A stretch of DNA of 64,000 nt from Rhodocytophaga rosea (GTDB lineage Bacteria > Bacteroidota > Bacteroidia > Cytophagales > 172606-1): NCBI RefSeq assembly GCF_010119975.1, contig NZ_CP048222.1, positions 7,664,501 through 7,728,500 on the forward strand. The letters are read 5' to 3'. Of the stretch, positions 46,701 through 56,485 are shown piece after piece. Under the pieces are notes generated by a model. The model was not told the origin of the DNA and searched no databases. It saw only the letters and a program-made list of their open reading frames with translations. Each line of letters starts with the position of its first letter. The stretch's first letter is position 1. The position numbers and the translations under genes were made by a program.

Positions 46701-47797
46701 TCAGAGGCTATGTGTGTGTGCCCACTACCTCTAGCTATATTTTTTATATTGCAGGGGATGACAAATGTGAGTTGTGGCTTTCCACAGATGAAGATCCTTC
46801 CAAGAAAACAAAGATTGCTTCCGTGCCTTACTTTACAGGAGCGAAAGTGTGGAACAAGTATGCTGAGCAGAAATCAGTAGCTATCTCTTTGGTGGCGGGC
46901 AAAAAGTACTATATAGAAGCTTTGCACAAAGAAGCTACCGGTAGGGATAACCTGGCAGTCGGCTGGCAATCTTCCGCTACAGCACCCATTACGGTGATTC
47001 CGGGAAGTGCCCTTTCTCCTTTTGTTATTCACACTACAGGCAAAATATCAAGAGAATTCTGGTCCAATGTCACTGGGTATCAAATCAGCAACATTCCTTT
47101 GACCACTGCTGCTACTACCACCGACCAGATCACTATCTTTGAGCGGGCTACTAATCAGGGAGATAACTATGGACAGCGTTTCAGAGGCTATATCCATCCA
47201 CAGGTGAGTGGCAATTACCACTTCTACATAGCAAGCGATGATAAAGCTGAATTGTGGCTATCTACAGATGAAGACCCTTCAAAGAAAACAAAGATTGCTT
47301 CGCTCACGGCTCCTTCATCACTGAGACAGTGGAACAAATATGCCTCTCAACAATCGGCAGCGATTGCTTTGGTAGCCGGCAGAAAGTACTACATTGAAGC
47401 CTTGCACAAGGAAAACACTGGTAATGATCATATCTCTGTAGGGTGGCAATTGCCTACTCAAACTACTATCTCTGTGATTGCAGGCTCTTATCTGTCTCCT
47501 TTCTTTACTTCTCCTTCTTCCACTATCGCCAGAGTAGGGGTGGAAGAAAGCCTTCCTGCCAGGATAAATCTGTATCCCAATCCTTTTGATAGCAAGCTTA
47601 CACTTGCTAGTGAGCAAATAGGCAAATTCTACATCAGTGTGGTAGATAACTTAGGCAGAACCGTTTATCAAAGCTTCACTCATGCAATGAGTGCAGAAAC
47701 TACGCTTGACCTTGCTCATTTGAAAGCAGGGGTGTATGTGATCAAAGTATCTACTGAGGATGGCTCCACTCAAGTATGGAGAGTCGTCAAAAAGTAG
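43758..47797 (+). pseudogene. Giant T9SS surface protein: ELWKSDGT-type repeats, TFGG repeats, two PA14 domains; one stop and one frameshift
   Basis: The restored product is about 1346 residues. Signal peptide about 33-55 (LFFLLVINFSFLSAQ). Region 1 has hyalin/ELWKTDGT repeats (YEIWKTDGTPAGT, ELWRTDGTSTGA, ELWRSDGTTGGT). Region 2 has six or more repeats of about 60 residues (WDKTFGG ... TSDGGYLLAG ... DYWIVKI), a propeller pattern. Region 3 has two PA14 carbohydrate-binding domains (YIFYIAGDDKCELWLSTDED; YHFYIASDDKAELWLSTDED). A T9SS sorting domain ends it (INLYPNPFDSKLTL). Defects: an in-frame TAG at 44664-44666, where Tyr is expected, and one G missing from the GGGG run at 45810-45813. Restoring that G gives WDKTFGGPGQDNLTKMIQTS. 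Confidence 0.85.
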
Positions 47798-47827
47798 TAT
47801 GGTAGCTTATCTATTCTATTCATCAAT

Positions 47828-47858
47828 GCCAGGAGTAAATCCTCTTCTCCTGGCTTTG
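47828..47858 (+). terminator. Intrinsic terminator
   Basis: GCCAGGAG / CTCCTGGC, 11-base loop, then TTTGG. It begins 31 bp after the T9SS gene stop. Confidence 0.7.
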
Positions 47859-47974
47859 GTGTGAAAAGAGCGCCTTTATCCAAATACGGCTTAAATGTTT
47901 CTGAAAACTACAGAAAGTCCTATGTCAGTCTCCTATTTTTCAGACACTCATATGGCAGAAAACATTCATATTCT

Positions 47975-48133
47975 TAAGTTACCAGAAAGGGTAGTTAAAT
48001 TAACCTCCCCAATAATGAAACCTCATATATGGACGAGAGGGAAGAAATGAAGTTCAATATCTTTTCCCTTTTGCCCATTTTTGGTTTAGTAAAGCGAAAG
48101 GGGAAGTTGATTTAACTTCCCCTTTCGGGTAAC
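47975..48133. repeat. Two dispersed palindromes flanking a second repeat
   Basis: 47975-48010 carries AGAAAGGGTAGTTAAATTAA then CCTCCCC. 48094-48133 carries GCGAAAGGGGAAGTTGATTT then AACTTCCCCTTTCGGGTAAC. Between them is AATGAAACCTCATATATGGA then CGAGAGGG (48011-48049), the repeat seen also at 28343 and 39525. The composite looks like one larger element with a palindrome at each end (159 bp). Confidence 0.55.
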
Positions 48134-48266
48134 TCACAGATAAAGCAACAGAAAATTAATTGGACTAAGCTTTCTTCTTGACTTCTATTCGAAAAACAGG
48201 AGCCATACAAAGATCATATTTACCCTATTTTTGAACAAGATTATTAACTGCAATAAGTATGACATC

Positions 48267-49618
48267 CTACTTTATTCTTTTCACTGTTATCTCTTGTCCA
48301 TTTTGATACAAAATAAGATGTGATACCTCACTTTTGTCATTTTTTATGAAGCTGATCTGTGCATCTACCACCTTATAGAAGAATTTAGTTTCTGTTTCGG
48401 GGTAAATTTCAAATTTACCTTGCCCGGTGGCCTGAGCCATGAGTTTTTCCTTCTCCTGAGAAACTGTAATGGTAAATCCTGGTGCCAATTCATACTCTCC
48501 TGCATAGGAAGCGTATATCTTGGTGTCTATGGAAGCAACCGTGCGGAGTTTGGCTAATTCATATTTTTGATTGAACAGTATGGCTGTTAAATCACTTCCA
48601 ATTTTGTATGCATTGGTAGTTTCCAGATTACTCAACACAATAATGAGAGCCATTTCCTCAGGAAAACGCATAATGGATGTGGCAAAGCCATTGATGCCAC
48701 CGCCATGAAAAAATTGCTTTTTGCCAAAAGCCTCATTGATGATCCACCCATACCCATAAGTCTGCTTATAGGGGTCCACATGCTTTCTAATGACTTTGCA
48801 GATAGAATCTTTTCACTGTATAACCCTTGGTCCCACTCATACAGGTCTTCAACAGTTGAATATAGTGCCCCGGCAGCATAGGGATAGGACATATGAATGG
48901 GTAAGGCTTTTTCTACCTTGCCTTCATTGGTAGTATATCCAACGGCACGGTTGGGTACATCATTGCTTTCATGCTCATAGCCTGAGTGCTTCATGGCTAT
49001 TTTGTTTAGCAGATTTTCTCGCACATACCCCTCATAGGTGTTGCCTGATACTTTTTCAATAATATATCCTAATACTATATACCCTGAATTAGAGTAATCG
49101 AATTTCTCACCCGGCGTAAACTCGAGTGGTTGATTTATAAATAAGTCAATTAATTTTGGTACACTTATGGGTTGACTCATCAGCTGCTTGTGCTGAGGTA
49201 ATTTTGTATAATTCACAATGCCAGAGGTATGGGTCAACAGGTGGTGGATGATGATAGGTTTCCAGGCTTGAGGGCAGTTATCAAAATAGTTACAAATAGG
49301 ATCCTGCACATTTAGTTTCCCCTTTTCCTGGAGCTGCATGATGGCTGTAGCGGTAAATTGTTTGGTAATTGATCCAAGGCGGAATATAGTAGCAGAGGTA
49401 TTTGTAATTTTCTTATCCTGATCTGCCATGCCATATCCTTTACTTACTAATACTTTTCCTTGTTGAGCCATAAGAATAGAACCAGAAAACTGATTTGCGT
49501 TTACCTGAGATTGCATATACTCGTCTACTTTGGAAATAAGATCCTGCGCAAAAGAAGGGCTGATGATCAGGGTAAGCAAACCTATCACTATGATTCGGAG
49601 GAAAAAAAAGCCTGGCAT
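48267..49618 (-). pseudogene. Serine hydrolase (class C beta-lactamase/PBP-like) with one frameshift
   Basis: From ATG 49618 a signal peptide is clear (FFLRIIVIGLLTLIISPSFAQ). The active-site motifs are FRLGSITKQF (SxxK), YSNSGYIVLG (YxN) and, in the second frame, FFHGGGINGF (HxG, third motif). The frame shifts at the GGGG run 48771-48774 (plus strand): SLESMWTP should continue YKQTYGYGWIINEAFGKKQF. One added C on the coding strand restores a protein of about 450 residues with a C-terminal lipocalin-like domain. The family hydrolyses D-amino-acid peptides, beta-lactams or esters in the periplasm. The long frame upstream of 49618 is not needed. Confidence 0.85.
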
Positions 49619-49995
49619 GGGTAACGTCTGGATTAAAGGTAAAGGTGTACTTAAACGAATGGAAAAAGGATTGATAAAGCCGTGAGATAAGGTAGCAAAA
49701 AGTAAGAATAAGTAGATGAAGAATAGATTTAATAATTTTGTAAAGATCTTGATTTCCAAACTGAATACCCCACTTTCTAATGCAACTTTATTTTATTCAA
49801 TTAAGGGTCGACTCAAAAAGAGTGGTTATTTATACCTTCCCAATACTTTAACTTGAATCAATGTTTTTGTAAGCTATTAATTTAACATTAGTTTTTACAA
49901 ATGCTCTTAACTATCTATATACTTTTAAGGAAATGTCAGATTAAGTCAAGCCAGTAAATAAATACTACGGGGTTGAGTTCTTTGTTAGAAACTTA
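49619..49995. other. Intergenic, no gene supported
   Basis: A/T-rich DNA upstream of the serine hydrolase gene, up to the IS5 end. No repeat-family copy recognised. Confidence 0.35.
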
Positions 49996-50212
49996 GATCA
50001 TGTTTAGAAATTATATAAGGCAAATCAAGTAAAACGATTGAGAATCAATTGGCAATTCTGCCAAAGCATTCAAGCCTCGGAACTATCTGTGGTTTTCTCA
50101 TGATCTTTATCCAACCTTCTAAAGAAATTCAAAGTACCGAAGGTGCGTTCTCCTATCCATCTCCATTTGATAGGAACGAACCTGGACTTGCAACAAAATT
50201 GTGGACAATAAA

Positions 50213-51073
50213 TTAAGCAACTAACACATATTGATTTAAAAGTTGCTCCATCTGGGCTGGTGTTCTATATCCCAGAGAGGAATGCAGTCTTTTCCTGTTG
50301 TACCAGATTTCTATATATTCAAAAACAGTGGTAGCCGCTTGCTGCTGATGGGCAAACTTATAATCATATACACATTCCACTTTCAGGGTCTTAAAGAAGC
50401 TTTCTGCGACAGCATTATCCCAACAATTCCCTTTTCGACTCATGCTTGGCTTAATAAGAGGATATGTACCTAATTCTTGCCTAAATTCATCACAGGCATA
50501 CTGTATACCCCTGTCTGAATGAAATATTAGAGGTTGGATCACGGGCCTGTTTTTTATAGCCATTTTTAATGCTGCTATTGTCGTCTCTTTGGCCTTCATG
50601 GTTTTACTCAAGGCGAGAGCCAATAATCTTTCTGTCTGCCAAATCCAGTACCACCGTAAGATATAGCCAACCTGTAATGGTTCTGATATAAGTGGACCCG
50701 ATGCTGACATCGTCTGCAGGTCCATGTCTGATACCCAGGCCTGACCTGTTGCATTAGCTGTAAAATTTCGATCCAGTAGATTTTCACTCACCGGATAGCT
50801 ATGCTTTGAATCCGTAGTGACCTTATACCTTTTAATTCTTTTTGCCCTAAGCTCAGCCTGCTTCATTAAGCGGGCAACCCTGGGTCTGGAAACTGAAATG
50901 TTATTCGCTTTCAAGGCTTTACTGATTCTTGGGCTACCATAGGTCTGGCCACTCTCCTTATGGATCACTCTGATCTGTTGAAGAATTTCCCGGTTCTCTG
51001 TAGCTCGTTTAGATGGCTCACTGTTTATCCATCCATAATATCCACTTTTACTTACTTGAAAGGCTTTGCACAT
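50213..51073 (-). pseudogene. IS3 transposase OrfB with hairpin insertion
   Basis: 286 residues in one frame, but 25-30 residues in the middle are wrong. AWVSD is followed by a hairpin (50694-50723) where AWVSDITYIRTITGWLYLTV then VLDLADRKIIG should stand. The frame is lost by +29 and regained about 70 nt later by an extra base near GGCTCTCGCC. The flanks are good: CKAFQVSKSGYYGW, YGSPRISKALK at the start, FHSDRGIQYACDEF and SRKGNCWDNAVAESFFKTLK at the end. The first catalytic Asp survives, but the following core strand is replaced, so the protein should be inactive unless the hairpin is skipped. Confidence 0.8.
50694..50723 (-). repeat. Hairpin in IS3 OrfB, 30 nt, type A
   Basis: Coding strand: outer arms GGACC/GGTCC, bulge TGCAGA, inner arms CGATG/CATCG, loop TCAG. 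Insertion point GACAT ^ ACTTATATC, directly after the catalytic-Asp codon region (SDI ^ TYI). The same site is used at 60929. Confidence 0.85.
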
Positions 51074-51159
51074 CTTCTCAATGGGTATACAGTGTGATTA
51101 TCCTTTATGAATTGGAATATCTCCCATCGTTCCTGGAAAAGATGCTGACCGCCTTTTTT

Positions 51160-51189
51160 GGACCTGCCTACGTTGTGAGCATCGGCTCC
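51160..51189 (+). repeat. Hairpin in IS3 OrfA, 30 nt, type A, antisense
   Basis: Plus strand begins GGACCTGCC and ends GCATCGGCTCC, almost identical in its ends to 38549-38578. On the coding strand it follows GGGATAT and precedes the A6G slippery run used for OrfA-OrfB frameshifting, and it adds an in-frame TAG. Confidence 0.8.
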
Positions 51190-51449
51190 ATATCCCTTTC
51201 CATTTCTGCATCCTTTAATGCCTTCTTTAGACGGGCTATTTCTGCTTCTTCAGGGGTTTGTTTTGGTTTTCCATGGCCAGGAAAACTTCCCTCCCTCTTG
51301 TCTAAAAACTCACGGCGCCAGCGATAAATCAATCCAATTTTGATATCCAATTCTTTAGCCAGATCTACTAAATTTTTTCTGCTCTTACTAAGTTCAACAG
51401 TCATTAGTTTGAACTCCTTGTCGAATTTTCTTCTTTGTCCCATTTTCAT
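51168..51449 (-). pseudogene. IS3 OrfA, ended early by a hairpin
   Basis: 93 residues. RKFDKEFKLMTVELSKSRKN and the helix-turn-helix DLAKELDIKIGLIYRWRREF are intact, as is the leucine-zipper start EEAEIARLKKALKDAEMERD. The last residues (MEPMLTT) come from the hairpin at 51160-51189. Normally the frame would run through ILKKAVSIFS and into OrfB by -1 frameshifting at AAAAAAG. Confidence 0.8.
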
Positions 51450-51962
51450 TAAGTTAAGTATTTTCTCTTAACTTAATGTCCACCCAAATGTAGCAAGATC
51501 AACCCTTGCTGAGAAGGAGGAGGAGAAGAAATTTCTAACTCTACCCCTAACATGTTCTCATATACCCAATCGGTGAAAGACTGTTTATAAGCCCGATCAG
51601 CTAAAATCTTTTGCATCCGGTGTAGATAGCCTTGCAGAGGTTCTACTACTTTCTCAGCCATGACTCCATCAGTGAGATGAGCTGCATGCACCACCACTGA
51701 CCAGATTAACCCTAAAGTATCCGTGACTAGATGTCGTTTTCTGCCGTTGACTTTCTTGTTGCCATAGGAGCTGACCATTCCATTAGGGTACATACCTTTG
51801 CCTTGGCAGATGAAAGGAGCGGTTTTAATAGACTGAGAATTAATAATGATCATACTTGGTGTCTCTTCTTTTCCTATTCTTTTACGTTCCCATCGGTTCA
51901 TACCCCAGTTGAGTCTTTCCAAAGTGCCATCCTTGTGCCATTTCCTAAAATAGTAGTAAACT

Positions 51963-51992
51963 TACCGACCACAGCCTTTAGGCCGGAGCGGT
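51963..51992. repeat. Hairpin-like insert in IS5 transposase, 30 nt
   Basis: Outer arms ACCG/CGGT and inner GCCT/AGGC with a two-base loop. The ends differ from GGACC/GGTCC. It separates FPKWQ from VYYYFRKW with a net gain of 29 nt, the same net change as most other hairpins. Confidence 0.6.
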
Positions 51993-52312
51993 TTTGCCAT
52001 TTGGGAAAACCCTCAGGTAAGTTTCTCCATTGACTACCGATGCGTAAATACCATAAAATGGCATTTACTATTTCACGCAAATCATATTTTCGTTTACGTT
52101 GGATAGGCAAAAATTCTTTGATAACTTCCCATTGCGGGTCAGTCAGTCTTTTATACCCTATTGCATAAACTTTTAGTTTTGGTCAACTTTAGTTTACGCC
52201 CTGACCCGCTCTTTTGTGACTCCCTATCCATATTTAAACATGCTCTTAATTGTAGAAAAAAAAATTATTTATTTTATTGTAATTATTTTTTTAACAATTA
52301 TCTATTATTTTA

Positions 52313-55300
52313 ATGGATATTCATTGTTTTAAAAGTCTCGTGAAATTTACCATAATCTGCTTCTGTTTATTTCTGTGTTGCTTTCTTTCCGCCTCTTGTC
52401 AAACTCCTGCTTTCAAATTCAACCGCATTAATTCAAAAGATGGCCTTTCCAACAGTTCTATTAGGTGTATCCTACAGGATAAGGAGGGATTTATGTGGTT
52501 TGGCACAAAAGATGGACTCAACCGGTATGATGGATTTTCCTTTACCGTATTTCAACATAATCCTTTTGATAACAATACCATAAGTAATAATGTAATACGT
52601 TCCATTTGTGAGGATAAGCACGGTGATTTATGGATTGCCACAGAAAATGGATTAAACAGGTTTGATAAAAAAACTCAAACTTTTCGTGTATACACCCACA
52701 ATCCTGAAAGAAAAACTATCAGCGATAATAATGTACACTATGCGTATGAGGATAGGAATGGTGTACTTTGGATTGGAACTTATAAAGGGTTAAATAAATA
52801 TAATAAAGCAACTGATAGTTTTACTTTATATCAACATAATTCCTTAGGCCATAATTTTGCTTATAACTCAATAAATACCATCTATCAAGATAAAAAAGGA
52901 AATCTATGGGTTGGTACCAATAAGGGGCTGAGTAGATTTGATTCTCTTTCTGGAAGTTTTACTCGGTTTGGAAATCAGATTGATATTAAGGACGATCTGT
53001 ATTTTAATAATGATATTCATAAAATTTGTGAAGACAAAGAAGGTAATTTATGGTTAGCAACCCTTGGTTCAGGTTTACAAAAATTTAATCCTGTAACTCT
53101 ATCCTTTATTGATTTTGAATACACCCATACTAGTGATACTATTATAAATAACAAATTTATTCTTTCTCTTCGGTTGGATTCTATTGGTTTCCTATGGATA
53201 GGAACTCAAATTGAAGGGCTGATCAGATTAGATATAAGGAGTGGAAAATATACTCATTTTAAACATGACAAAAATAATGTTAATACCATCGCTCATAATT
53301 CGGTTACATGCATTTATGAGGACCGCTTCAACGTGTTATGGGTAGGAGCTTATGCCGGGGGAGTAAGTAAATATGATATTAACACTAAACCATTTCTTTT
53401 GTATCAACATGATATTGGAAAAAAAAATGTGATAGCAGATAATTTTGTATATGCCCTTTATGAAGATCCTGATTCTAGTATATGGGTAGGAACGCCAAAA
53501 GGTTTAGATAAACTTGACAGAGAAACAGGTACTTTTAGTCATATCAATATTACCGGTTCCACAAGTAGTCCTAGTGAAAATACGGTACATGCTATCTTAA
53601 AAGATAAAACAGGAAATCTATGGATTGGATTAGGTGGTGGGGGATTAAAAAAACTAGATAGTAATAAACATACATTAAATACTTATACCCATGATGTGAA
53701 GAGTATCAATAGCCTGCCGCACAATTTTATTAAATGTATATATGAAGATAAATTGGGGAAGTTATGGATTGGCACCCAGTTTGGGTTAGCCAGGTTTGAG
53801 TGTGCTACAGACAAATTTATTTCCTATAAAAGTTATTTTGATTCCAATTCACAAATTGGAATCAATCAAATCACACAAGATAATAGCGGACAACTTTGGC
53901 TTGCTACAAATTCTCAAGGACTTGTTAGCCTTGATGTTACTAAAGGAGTTTTTACAAGATATACTCCTGCTAAATCAAAGCCGTTTGTACCAAAACATGC
54001 AAATTATATATTTATAGATGAGAAAGGCAATCTATGGGTGAGTTTTAATGAAGGAGGTTTATATAAGTTCAATCCTAGTACCTCATCATTTTCATCTAAT
54101 GTTCTTCCATCACATTTATATACGCTTGTCATCCATGGAATTGTAGAAGATAGTAAAGGAAATTTATGGCTTTCGAGCAATGGAAATGGCATATTTAAGT
54201 ATAACCCTGTAACTAAATCAGTAAGTAATTACGGCTTGGATGATGGATTACAAAGTAATGAATTTAATCGTGCTTTCTGGAGGGGGAAAAGTGGAGAGAT
54301 ATATGTGGGAGGTAATAATGGAATGAATATTTTCCATCCGGATAGCATCAAACCTAACTCCCATCCACCTATCGCAACCATCTATAATCTTAAAGTATTT
54401 GACCAACAAAAAAGCTTCACTGATAATACGATCACATTACCTTATAATGAAAACTATCTTTCATTTGAATTTGCAGCATTGCATTATGTTCTGCCAGAGA
54501 AGAATAATTATGCATATCAACTTGAAAATATAGACAAAGATTGGATAAGAGCTGGTAACAGAAGATTTGTTTCTTATTCAAATGTTGCACCAGGTAAATA
54601 TACTTTTAAAGTAAAAGTAGCGAATGTAGATGGTATCTGGAGTAATTACCCAGCTTCTGTTAAAGTAATTATTACTCCTCCTATATGGAAGACTACATGG
54701 GCATATATACTTTATTCAACTCTTTTTATTACAACCATTTATTTTGCAAGGAGATATATTATTCATCAAGAGAAATTGAAGAATGACTTGAAGTTCAAAA
54801 GCTTAGAATCAGAAAAACTTCAGGAGATGGATCAGCTGAAATCCAAATTTTTTACCAATATTTCACATGAGTTCCGTACGCCACTTACGCTCATTATCAG
54901 TCCATTAGAATCTGTATTTCTGCAAAATTCAAAATATAAAGAAGAAGCAGAATTATTAAATACGATGCATAGAAATGCTAATAGACTTCTACAACTTATC
55001 AATCAATTGCTTGATATTTCAAAAATGGAATCAAGTACCCTGAAGGTAGAAGCCAGTTTGGGTGATATAATTTATTTTATTAAAGCACAGGCTTCTAATT
55101 TTACATCTTTAGCAGAGAGCTGTAAACTAAAATATACCTACACAACTAATAAAGATAGTTTCCCATGTTACTTTGACCATGATAAGCTGCAAATAATACT
55201 TTCCAATCTCCTATCTAATGCATTTAAATTTACTTCTTCTCCAGGTGAAATTTATTTATCTGTTATAGTAACTCCGGCTACCAGCCATTCAGAAAGTTTT

Positions 55301-56485
55301 ATAGATATAGAATTGAAAGATTCAGGAATTGGAATAGAACCTGATAAAATTAATAAAATTTTTGATCGATTTTATCAGGTAAATAATAGTCAGCCCAATT
55401 CTAATGAAGGGAGCGGTATAGGACTTTACTTGACTAAAGAACTAACAGAGTTACTTGGCGGCACGATCAGTGTTGTAAGCCGGTTTGGAGAAGGTTCCTG
55501 CTTCAAGGTCAACTTACCCTTACAAGCTAATCTTAAAATAAGTAAAAGAGCTGTTGAACCTGATAGAAACTATTTTGCTCATGAGAAAAGATTAAGTGTG
55601 ATCCTTAAGGATAAATCAATTTCAATAGAGGAGGATGATTTATTACTGGGAAAGTTAACTGATCAAACCCCAGTACTATTATTCATTGAGGACAATCTAG
55701 ATCTTCGGGTGTTTGTTCGGAGCATACTGCAAGAAAAATATTATATTATTGAAGCTTCAAATGGGGAAGAAGGATTGCAAAAAGCAACTAAATATATTCC
55801 TAATATAATTATTAGCGATTGGATGATGCCTGGTATGGATGGAGAAGAGGTTTGCAGCAGAATAAAAAATAATATTTTAACCTGTCATATTCCTATAATC
55901 ATGTTGACAGCTAAAGCAACCTTAAAAGATAAGATTCAGGCTATAAAAACAGGCGCAGATATTTATATCACAAAACCTTTTCACAAAGAGGAAATTTTAG
56001 TACAGATTGAAAATCTACTGCTACAGCGCATAAAGTTAGAAACATATTTCGCTACTACGTATACTGCACCTGTTACAGATAATTTGCTTCCTATTAGCAA
56101 TACGACTTCAGTTGAAAATATAGATAAAGAGATTGTCCAAAAAACTTTGAATCCAATAGAGGAGCAATTTTTCCAGAAAATAGTCTCTATAATTGAAATA
56201 AATATATCTGATGAGGAATTTAGAGTAGAAACGTTAGAAAAGGAACTGGATATCAGTCATCTGCAATTATATCGCAAGATCAAGGCATTGACTAATCAAT
56301 CTCCGGGAGAATTTATCCGAAATTACAGGTTGCAAAAAGCAACACAATTGTTATTGACCGGACAATACACAGTATCACAAGTGGCCTATCAAGTTGGCTT
56401 TAATAACTTATCCTATTTCACCAAAGCTTTTCGGCAAGTTTACGGAGTTACACCATCACAGTATACAACTCCTGACAATATTTAA
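52313..56485 (+). CDS. Hybrid two-component regulator (sensor kinase, response regulator, AraC output)
   Basis: 1390 residues in one chain. A signal-anchor/lipobox-like N-terminus (LCCFLSASC) is followed by about 14 two-bladed regulator propeller repeats (GLSNSSIRCILQDKEGFMWF, GTKDGLNRYDG and similar) and a Y_Y_Y domain (about 690-770, FAALHYVLPEKNNYAYQLEN). A transmembrane helix lies near 785-805, and HisKA contains NISHEFRTPLT with phospho-His852. HATPase_c (NLLSNAFKFT, GSGIGLYLTKEL) follows, then a receiver with phospho-Asp1169 (IIISDWMMPGMDG). An AraC helix-turn-helix pair ends it (VSQVAYQVGFNNLSYFTKAF). Such proteins sense polysaccharide fragments in the periplasm and activate nearby degradation genes; the lyase at 57094 is the obvious target. 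Confidence 0.95.
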   Translation: MDIHCFKSLVKFTIICFCLFLCCFLSASCQTPAFKFNRINSKDGLSNSSIRCILQDKEGFMWFGTKDGLNRYDGFSFTVFQHNPFDNNTISNNVIRSICEDKHGDLWIATENGLNRFDKKTQTFRVYTHNPERKTISDNNVHYAYEDRNGVLWIGTYKGLNKYNKATDSFTLYQHNSLGHNFAYNSINTIYQDKKGNLWVGTNKGLSRFDSLSGSFTRFGNQIDIKDDLYFNNDIHKICEDKEGNLWLATLGSGLQKFNPVTLSFIDFEYTHTSDTIINNKFILSLRLDSIGFLWIGTQIEGLIRLDIRSGKYTHFKHDKNNVNTIAHNSVTCIYEDRFNVLWVGAYAGGVSKYDINTKPFLLYQHDIGKKNVIADNFVYALYEDPDSSIWVGTPKGLDKLDRETGTFSHINITGSTSSPSENTVHAILKDKTGNLWIGLGGGGLKKLDSNKHTLNTYTHDVKSINSLPHNFIKCIYEDKLGKLWIGTQFGLARFECATDKFISYKSYFDSNSQIGINQITQDNSGQLWLATNSQGLVSLDVTKGVFTRYTPAKSKPFVPKHANYIFIDEKGNLWVSFNEGGLYKFNPSTSSFSSNVLPSHLYTLVIHGIVEDSKGNLWLSSNGNGIFKYNPVTKSVSNYGLDDGLQSNEFNRAFWRGKSGEIYVGGNNGMNIFHPDSIKPNSHPPIATIYNLKVFDQQKSFTDNTITLPYNENYLSFEFAALHYVLPEKNNYAYQLENIDKDWIRAGNRRFVSYSNVAPGKYTFKVKVANVDGIWSNYPASVKVIITPPIWKTTWAYILYSTLFITTIYFARRYIIHQEKLKNDLKFKSLESEKLQEMDQLKSKFFTNISHEFRTPLTLIISPLESVFLQNSKYKEEAELLNTMHRNANRLLQLINQLLDISKMESSTLKVEASLGDIIYFIKAQASNFTSLAESCKLKYTYTTNKDSFPCYFDHDKLQIILSNLLSNAFKFTSSPGEIYLSVIVTPATSHSESFIDIELKDSGIGIEPDKINKIFDRFYQVNNSQPNSNEGSGIGLYLTKELTELLGGTISVVSRFGEGSCFKVNLPLQANLKISKRAVEPDRNYFAHEKRLSVILKDKSISIEEDDLLLGKLTDQTPVLLFIEDNLDLRVFVRSILQEKYYIIEASNGEEGLQKATKYIPNIIISDWMMPGMDGEEVCSRIKNNILTCHIPIIMLTAKATLKDKIQAIKTGADIYITKPFHKEEILVQIENLLLQRIKLETYFATTYTAPVTDNLLPISNTTSVENIDKEIVQKTLNPIEEQFFQKIVSIIEINISDEEFRVETLEKELDISHLQLYRKIKALTNQSPGEFIRNYRLQKATQLLLTGQYTVSQVAYQVGFNNLSYFTKAFRQVYGVTPSQYTTPDNI

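Larger units (their letters stand above)
50180..51504 (-). mobile_element. IS3-family element inserted into the IS5 transposase
   Basis: Element 50183-51501 (1319 bp). Extended inverted ends TGGACTTGCAAC and TGATCTTGCTAC, then GTGGACA(A/T)TAA(A/G)TTAAG. The 3-bp duplication ACC lies at 50180-50182 and 51502-51504. Deleting the element and one ACC rejoins the IS5 reading frame exactly (SQQG to FVPIKW). Confidence 0.88.
50025..52170 (-). pseudogene. IS5-family transposase, interrupted
   Basis: Reads VYAIGYKRLTDPQWEVIKEF, then RKRKYDLREIVNAILWYLRI then GSQWRNLPEGFPKWQ, breaks at a 30-nt hairpin-like insert (51963-51992), and resumes VYYYFRKWHKDGTLERLNWG. IINSQSIKT supplies the first catalytic Asp-type region, VNGRKRHLVTDTLG follows, and the frame is cut at SPPPSQQG by the IS3. 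Beyond the IS3 it continues [20 protein letters not shown] and NCQLILNRFT. A TGA stands where Trp is expected (SSEA-stop-MLWQ). No ATG is visible at the 5' end. Confidence 0.8.
49993..52248 (-). mobile_element. IS5-family element with nested IS3
   Basis: Ends GATCATGTTTAGAAAT (from 49996) and, on the complement, GAGCATGTTTAAAT (to 52245), flanked by a TTA duplication (49993-49995 and 52246-52248). Without the IS3 (1319 bp plus 3-bp duplication) the element is 928 bp, normal for small IS5 members. Confidence 0.75.

Noticed and set aside
51130-51180. Reading the IS3 OrfA-OrfB gap only as normal programmed frameshifting
   Set aside because: The A6G slippery run is present, but the 30-nt hairpin lies before it with an in-frame stop, so ordinary -1 frameshifting cannot explain the break.
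52171-52205. AAACT/AGTTT inverted repeat near the IS5 transposase start as a tenth hairpin
   Set aside because: It has nested stems and about 29 nt, but it is A/T-rich, lacks the GGACC ends, and there is no conserved coding sequence on both sides to prove an insertion.
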